From Sthenelais limicola (Eukaryota; Annelida; Polychaeta; Phyllodocida; Sigalionidae), in NCBI GenBank assembly GCA_942159475.1, contig OW804096.1, positions 130,996,941 to 131,060,940 of the forward strand: DNA of 64,000 bases. Reading direction: 5' to 3'. Below are positions 59,338 to 64,000 of this stretch, in pieces (the stretch's first letter is position 1; the number at the start of each line of letters is the position of its first letter). Made by a program: the position numbers and the translations under genes. Under the pieces are notes generated by a model. That model did no database searches. It had not been told where the DNA came from and was given only the letters and a program-made list of their open reading frames with translations.

Positions 59338-59532
59338 CTTACTTGCTGTTCTTACACCAAGTACCATCTCTTCCAGAGTGGCTACTGGCGGAGGCAGTTC
59401 CAGTATAGGAATTGGGCTCAATCTCATTCTTATCCATTTTGCCTTGTTGACCAACAAGACACTGTTGTGTACACACTACTTGTAACATTCAGGAATAAAA
59501 CCAGAGAATCCGTCAAAAGAAGCAGGAAGTAA
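59338..59532 (+). CDS. Candidate terminal exon, Cys/Tyr-rich
   Basis: After ATTTATTTCAATAAAG a phase-1 frame of about 64 codons runs to TAA: GLTCCSYTKYHLFQSGYWRR.. with a further Cys in YPFCLVDQQ and a basic end (RESVKRSRK). It looks like the end of a secreted protein, and its phase would fit the donor at 48136. No family is recognised. Confidence 0.3.
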   Translation, partial: LTCCSYTKYHLFQSGYWRRQFQYRNWAQSHSYPFCLVDQQDTVVYTLLVTFRNKTRESVKRSRK

Positions 59533-59569
59533 TGTGGCTATGTAGCTGGACCCAATAGCTCCCATCCCT

Positions 59570-59630
59570 GTTACTGCTCCCGGGAGTGGGAGCAGTAGCG
59601 GGAGAAATAGCGGGAGAAGTAGCAGAGCAG
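59570..59630. repeat. Short imperfect tandem repeat
   Basis: GCGGGAGAAaTA and GCGGGAGAAgTAGC units after GGGAGTGGGAGCAGTA. Confidence 0.5.
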
Positions 59631-61010
59631 TGGAACCCACCCTTTAAAAGCAAGTTCACTACACAATCAACTTAGTAATCACATCTGTCCATTAATGTAG
59701 AATAACTCTATATACCACACACACTCTCTATGTTATTGTACCTCTGAATTTTACATAATTAAACGTAGTTGTGATCTATGGATAGTGTCTGTTGGTATTG
59801 CGCCAAGTATAGAATATGTATCTGCCGGAATATCTTATTATTATATTATCTTTTATAGCAAGTGGACGGATATGGTCGGCTGCCTGCTCGATTTCCAGTC
59901 TAACCTCATTTTGTCGCTCCTTAATCGTTTGAAATTATATAGTATCCAATTTATTCCCATTATGTTATCAGCTTAGTATTAATAGTTCTGTCTCTTTCTC
60001 ATGTACGTTGGGGGCAATTTCGTGATTTCAGACCTTTACCTATAAAGCTCAAAATGATGTCCCAATTATGTCTAGCAATTACGAATAACAGGCATATAGA
60101 GCATATGATAGACATGATATATATATAGGCATATTTTCTCTTGCACCAATAGCTAAAAAGGTGATACTTCATTCTCATATCTCCTTTCTTCAAAGATGAC
60201 TCAAAGAAGGTGGGTGCGAACAAAAATGATATTATCCCGGAAGCGTGTGCCCGCTTGCAGTGTCCAGAACAATATGGCGAAGGTGACCAGTCGTCGTCTA
60301 GGCGACTCCCGCCAAGGTCACTTTCCGGTTCGAGATATAATGTCCATATCCTCTTCGACATATAGACAAACATATACATCCTAATAAGGATTGCCATTCG
60401 CCTTCTTGTTGGCAAAACGGCGTACTTGTCGACATGAGTGCAAGCCTTTAATATCGACTTGTTTTGATGGACTCACTCTCCAGGGCAAGCGTGGCTCGAA
60501 ACCATTCTGTGGGAGAGTGCAGGGTGCAAAGTGCCCATCACTTAGGTATATCCCCAAGCCCTGTGTTTAGGCCAGATGTAGGTGGATAGTGACCTAAAAG
60601 AAGCAGATGACCAAATAATAACTATGTGTACAACTCCAGTAAGTACTCCATTAAGACCCGAAAATGTGTTTACAAATATCAGTTGAAATGTTCATCTTCA
60701 AACATAAAGAGCCATGTCCATTGCCACGGCCGGCCGGCCGACTATAATACTTTATTTACCATTGTGGTGTTTGCCGTATATCGTTCGTACACCAAAAGTA
60801 GGCTACTTCAGGTGGCCATGGTAAAGGACATGAGGCGTCAGAATGTCTTTTAGATCGTTAGGTAACCAAAACCGCAATTGCCATCCATTTATAAACGTCT
60901 TTGCATGGCATCAACCAGTCCTACAATAGTAATGCATCCACGTAGGATGCTCTGGCGATCTCAAAGAAGCTTGAATAGGCATCAGGGGAGAATTACCTAA
61001 ACCCGAATGT

Positions 61011-61155
61011 AACTTTCTTCGTTCACAAACTTTTGCAGGCGAAATTCTCCATCTACTGCTAGTGGACAATCGCTTGTAGAAGATTCACTACAACCACTTA
61101 AATGCCCTTGGCGAATCCCATCAGTCAATGGCTCTTTCTTACTACTGACAGTCTG
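61011..61155 (-). CDS. Candidate terminal exon
   Basis: The minus-strand acceptor TTTCTCCTTCTTTCTCACACTGTTGCAG is close to ideal (described in pieces: a long pyrimidine tract, then TTGCAG). It opens a frame STWQTVSSKKEPLTDG.., about 46 codons to TAG. No family is recognised and no upstream exon was found. Confidence 0.3.
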
Positions 61156-63135
61156 CCATGTACTTCCTGCAACAGTGTGAGAAAGAAGGAGAAACAAATG
61201 ACCAGCTAGGTCGAGCTACTGCTGTTGTACATTGCAACCACCTTTGTTTATCGATATGTGTAACTGTATGGTCCATTAAGTGTTCCCTTCTTTGATAAAG
61301 AGGCAATTTGCAAATATATTAGTTAAATCCATCTGCAAAATCTTATGACGAACAACTTAAACATCAGTGACATTCTTTTACTTGCAAATATGCAAAGATC
61401 TCGTACGAACGTTCTAATATTTAAAGTCTATTCTATGTGACCATTCAAAGCATGGAAGGTCGAACTTACAATTGAAAACCTGTCCGGAAGAATGTTATCT
61501 GATGAAAGCACCCAGCAATTAAAGTCCATAAATCTGGACAGTGAGGGGCCGCCTACTGATTTATCACCATGGATCACATAGGATCTACGAAGACCGATAG
61601 CTGGTGAACAGTTAATGTGATTAATGGGCTTAAGAGCTAACTATTTGGTTCCTAAAAGTATGTGTAAGTATCAGAAAGACATATTTGGCATTTCCTGAGT
61701 GTGTGTGTGTGGGGGGGGGGGGGGGGAGCCTTCACCCCTGTAGATGTTGGCTTTTGATATTCAAAAAGTAAAATCTGGCTAGCTAGCTATTTTTGGAAGG
61801 TAGATTAGTTTTTAATCATAGAATTCATCCTCATAGCTGCTCTTCCAATAACTGCTGGGGCAGAAGACTACCCTCTATAATTTAGAGAAAACACGCAAAC
61901 TAATGCTATACCCTAATTTTGTCTACTATTATAGCAATGGCTCTTTAATGTGCATACTATACCAAAGGCCTTTGATGTCCCAATTAGCAACTATGTGTGA
62001 TTTTTAGTATATAGGTTTGCACTGGCAGGTTCTAACTCAAGTGCTTGTTTTTTCGGTCGAAGCCCTGGCTCTTGAAAAGGGGCGGGGGGGGGGGGTAGAT
62101 CCCAGAACACTGTGATGCATCTGGGTCCGAAGCCAGCACTTTGGTCCGAAGCCTGCCCACTAGTAGGGCCACTTAGGGGCACAAAGGATCATTGTCCTCA
62201 GATCAGAGACGCCGCGAGATCCATTAGATAAACCACTGGCTCAAGTGAAGGAGATTCATTAGGTAAAAATCACAAATGAAAATAATGAATCACTTCCATC
62301 CCTTTTCACAACCTTGCACCAGACCAGATAATTTCGTTTCTCCTTTATCATAATTTCTACATTATATTCCAATCATTATAGATAATGAAGACATAGTGGA
62401 CCTAGTACCGACAAGCGGTATCAATTAAAATATTTGCTTTACTATATTAGCTTTTAAGGCGACAGTTGAATGGAAGAAGCCCAATCTAATTGTGGATATC
62501 CCTATTGTTTATACTAATGATAGATAAATAGGTGAGTTAAGGCCTGAGAGAAGTTGTATAATGTTTGGGAAATTAAGTTATTGCTCCGGGCCTGCAATAG
62601 ATCTGAAAAACTTACGTACTATTTTGATACAAGTCATACACCCTTTTGTCAAAACTAGATTTAAAGTAAAAAAAAAAGAATTATTCAATTCAAATCTTTT
62701 TCATTTTAGCACAGATGCATCATGCCGTATCTTTAATTGGCAATTAGTCAGGAAGCATTAAGTATAATTTTGTACGAACGCTAATGGTATTATCTCGTCC
62801 CAATGAATGATTATGATATTTAATACCACTTTAGGGACATCATATCAAAAATAACTTTCCAGTGCCTTTATGGGATACGAAGAAAATTAAAGCTAAATCG
62901 TTCAGTTGAGCTGAATAAAATAACAATGATAATTCTAGTTTTCTCAGACCTCAGTCAACGGGTTTACATCCATCTCTCTGATGGATATCACGTGATCAAT
63001 ATTATGGCAAGCATGACTTATGATTTCTTAAAGCACCCAATTTAATAATGTATTAAGGGAGTCGGTTCCTGGTGTTGTAGATCAAGAATGTATTGACAAT
63101 ACAACGGAATACCATGCAGTATATATTACTGCTCT
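61156..63135. other. Intergenic with homopolymer runs
   Basis: (GT)n-G16 lies at 61699-61726 and a G run at 62080-62095. No gene is recognised. Confidence 0.4.
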
Positions 63136-63590
63136 ATGCTGGATGTTTGCATCATTAATATGCCCGAACACTATATTCCTCTTACACGGTCATTTAATTA
63201 CCACTTCCTTAACACATCCTTATCTCCTCCTAAACCTGGGCAAATGTATGAGACGAATGGTACAGAGATCCTGGAACAAAGCTCTGCGCTTAGTCTGTGG
63301 GAGGGAGAATCATCTGATGAATTTGTTACTCGATCAAAACTGTTACCTTTAAGATATAGGGCAGAAATTTCTGGTCTGAAGCTACTTTTTGACAAAAAAG
63401 CTCGGTACGAAAGAAACATGAACCTCAATATGAATCTGAGAGGTAAAGGAGACGATATGTTTAAAATTAAAAGAAATCGCACTGAAAAAGCAAGACCACA
63501 TTTTGTAAAGGGAAAAATATCTGGAATGCTATGCCAGTCAAAATACAGATGGATAATTAGAGAAATACCTTCATTCAGAAGGTAAAGACC
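63136..63590 (+). pseudogene. LINE C-terminal fragment
   Basis: One frame gives HPYLLLNLGKCMRRMVQRSWNKALRLV (in pieces: YLLLNLGK, then RSWNKALRLV) and, after a +1 frameshift near 63330, SKLLPLRYRAEISGLKLLF. Together they match the usual C-terminal region of Jockey/CR1-like LINE polymerases (position-specific Q-R-x-A-x-R and L-P-L-x-Y-R-R-E-I motifs). The upstream RT domain is absent. The sequence after 63590 may be its 3' UTR. Confidence 0.55.
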
Positions 63591-64000
63591 TGGGTATACG
63601 GAATAGATACAACGCCGAAAGGGAGGGAAGGGGAATTTGACCAGTGATTTCTAATCTTTGAATGAATTTTGTTTGAGTTTTTGACATAGTACTTTGTATT
63701 TTTTTAATTTGATGTTTTGAAGGATGTATGTAGGGCCTATACATGTCCACTTCTCGTTAACCATAACAGTAACAGATAGTTATATCCTTCTTATATTGAT
63801 GTATAACTGAGGTGGTGGTTTTGTATTTTATTTTTTATTTTTCCTATTAGTGAGTAAAGCAACTGCATGCTCACTGTGTTTTTCTTATTTTTTCTTCTCT
63901 CCCCCCCCCCCCCCCACACCGCCGTCGAAGAATCTAATTATGTTTTAAGTGGAATAAACACTATACTATCTTGATTATATAGCGTGGTGGAGAGGGGAAT
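63591..64000. other. Right edge, nothing recognised
   Basis: T-rich sequence with a C15 run at 63901-63915 and AATAAA at 63953-63958. It could be the 3' UTR of the LINE fragment or of a gene beyond the window. Confidence 0.35.

Noticed and set aside
1..64000. CRISPR array, phage or bacterial operon
   Set aside because: No regularly spaced direct repeats, no ribosome-binding-site-spaced gene clusters; introns and retrotransposons show animal DNA.

Overview
This is AT-rich, intron-bearing metazoan DNA with little coding content. The best guess is a marine invertebrate, probably a lophotrochozoan such as a mollusc, brachiopod or annelid. The reasons are a single-exon class A neuropeptide-type receptor of the FMRFamide-receptor-like kind, a Ngaro (DIRS-group) tyrosine-recombinase retrotransposon, Jockey/CR1-like LINE debris, tRNA-headed SINEs and many small inverted-repeat elements. 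The species cannot be fixed from the sequence alone.

Two host genes are supported, both on the minus strand. (1) A four-exon fatty-acid-binding-protein (FABP) gene at 4436-9003 was assembled by eye from short exons. All splice sites are GT-AG, and the family's exon order, phases and sizes are kept (82, 176, 102 and 54 nt), giving a divergent 137-residue protein. (2) An intronless 393-residue seven-transmembrane receptor lies at 38903-40084, with a strong splice acceptor upstream that implies a separate 5' UTR exon. Several other stretches look like single exons of unrecognised genes (20376-20562, 32490-32732, 47998-48136, 54880-55201, 59338-59532, 61011-61155). They are listed at low confidence.

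The central feature is an apparently intact Ngaro-type element at 25593-30106 with the split direct-repeat layout A1-ORFs-B1-A2-B2. A1/A2 (201 bp) and B1/B2 (98 bp) are each identical between copies. It encodes a zinc-finger Gag-like protein, a reverse transcriptase-RNase H polyprotein and a tyrosine recombinase, all with their catalytic residues. Gag and Pol lie in the same frame and are separated by one TAG codon; the recombinase overlaps the end of Pol in the +1 frame. A diverged A-B remnant of a related element sits at 47072-47448.

The rest is mostly repeat-derived: a broken LINE with two internal insertions (10230-11960), a probable LTR-retroelement 5' end (9640-10155), a LINE C-terminal fragment at the right edge (63136-63590), three families of small terminal-inverted-repeat elements (6146/31779/58788; 49055/49944/52675/40700; 19485/50698), fold-back elements (21997-22267, 33761-34264), SINE heads and hairpin tails, a pyrimidine-only tandem array (14597-15250) and microsatellites. 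No rRNA, bona fide tRNA, CRISPR array or bacterial-type operon was seen.
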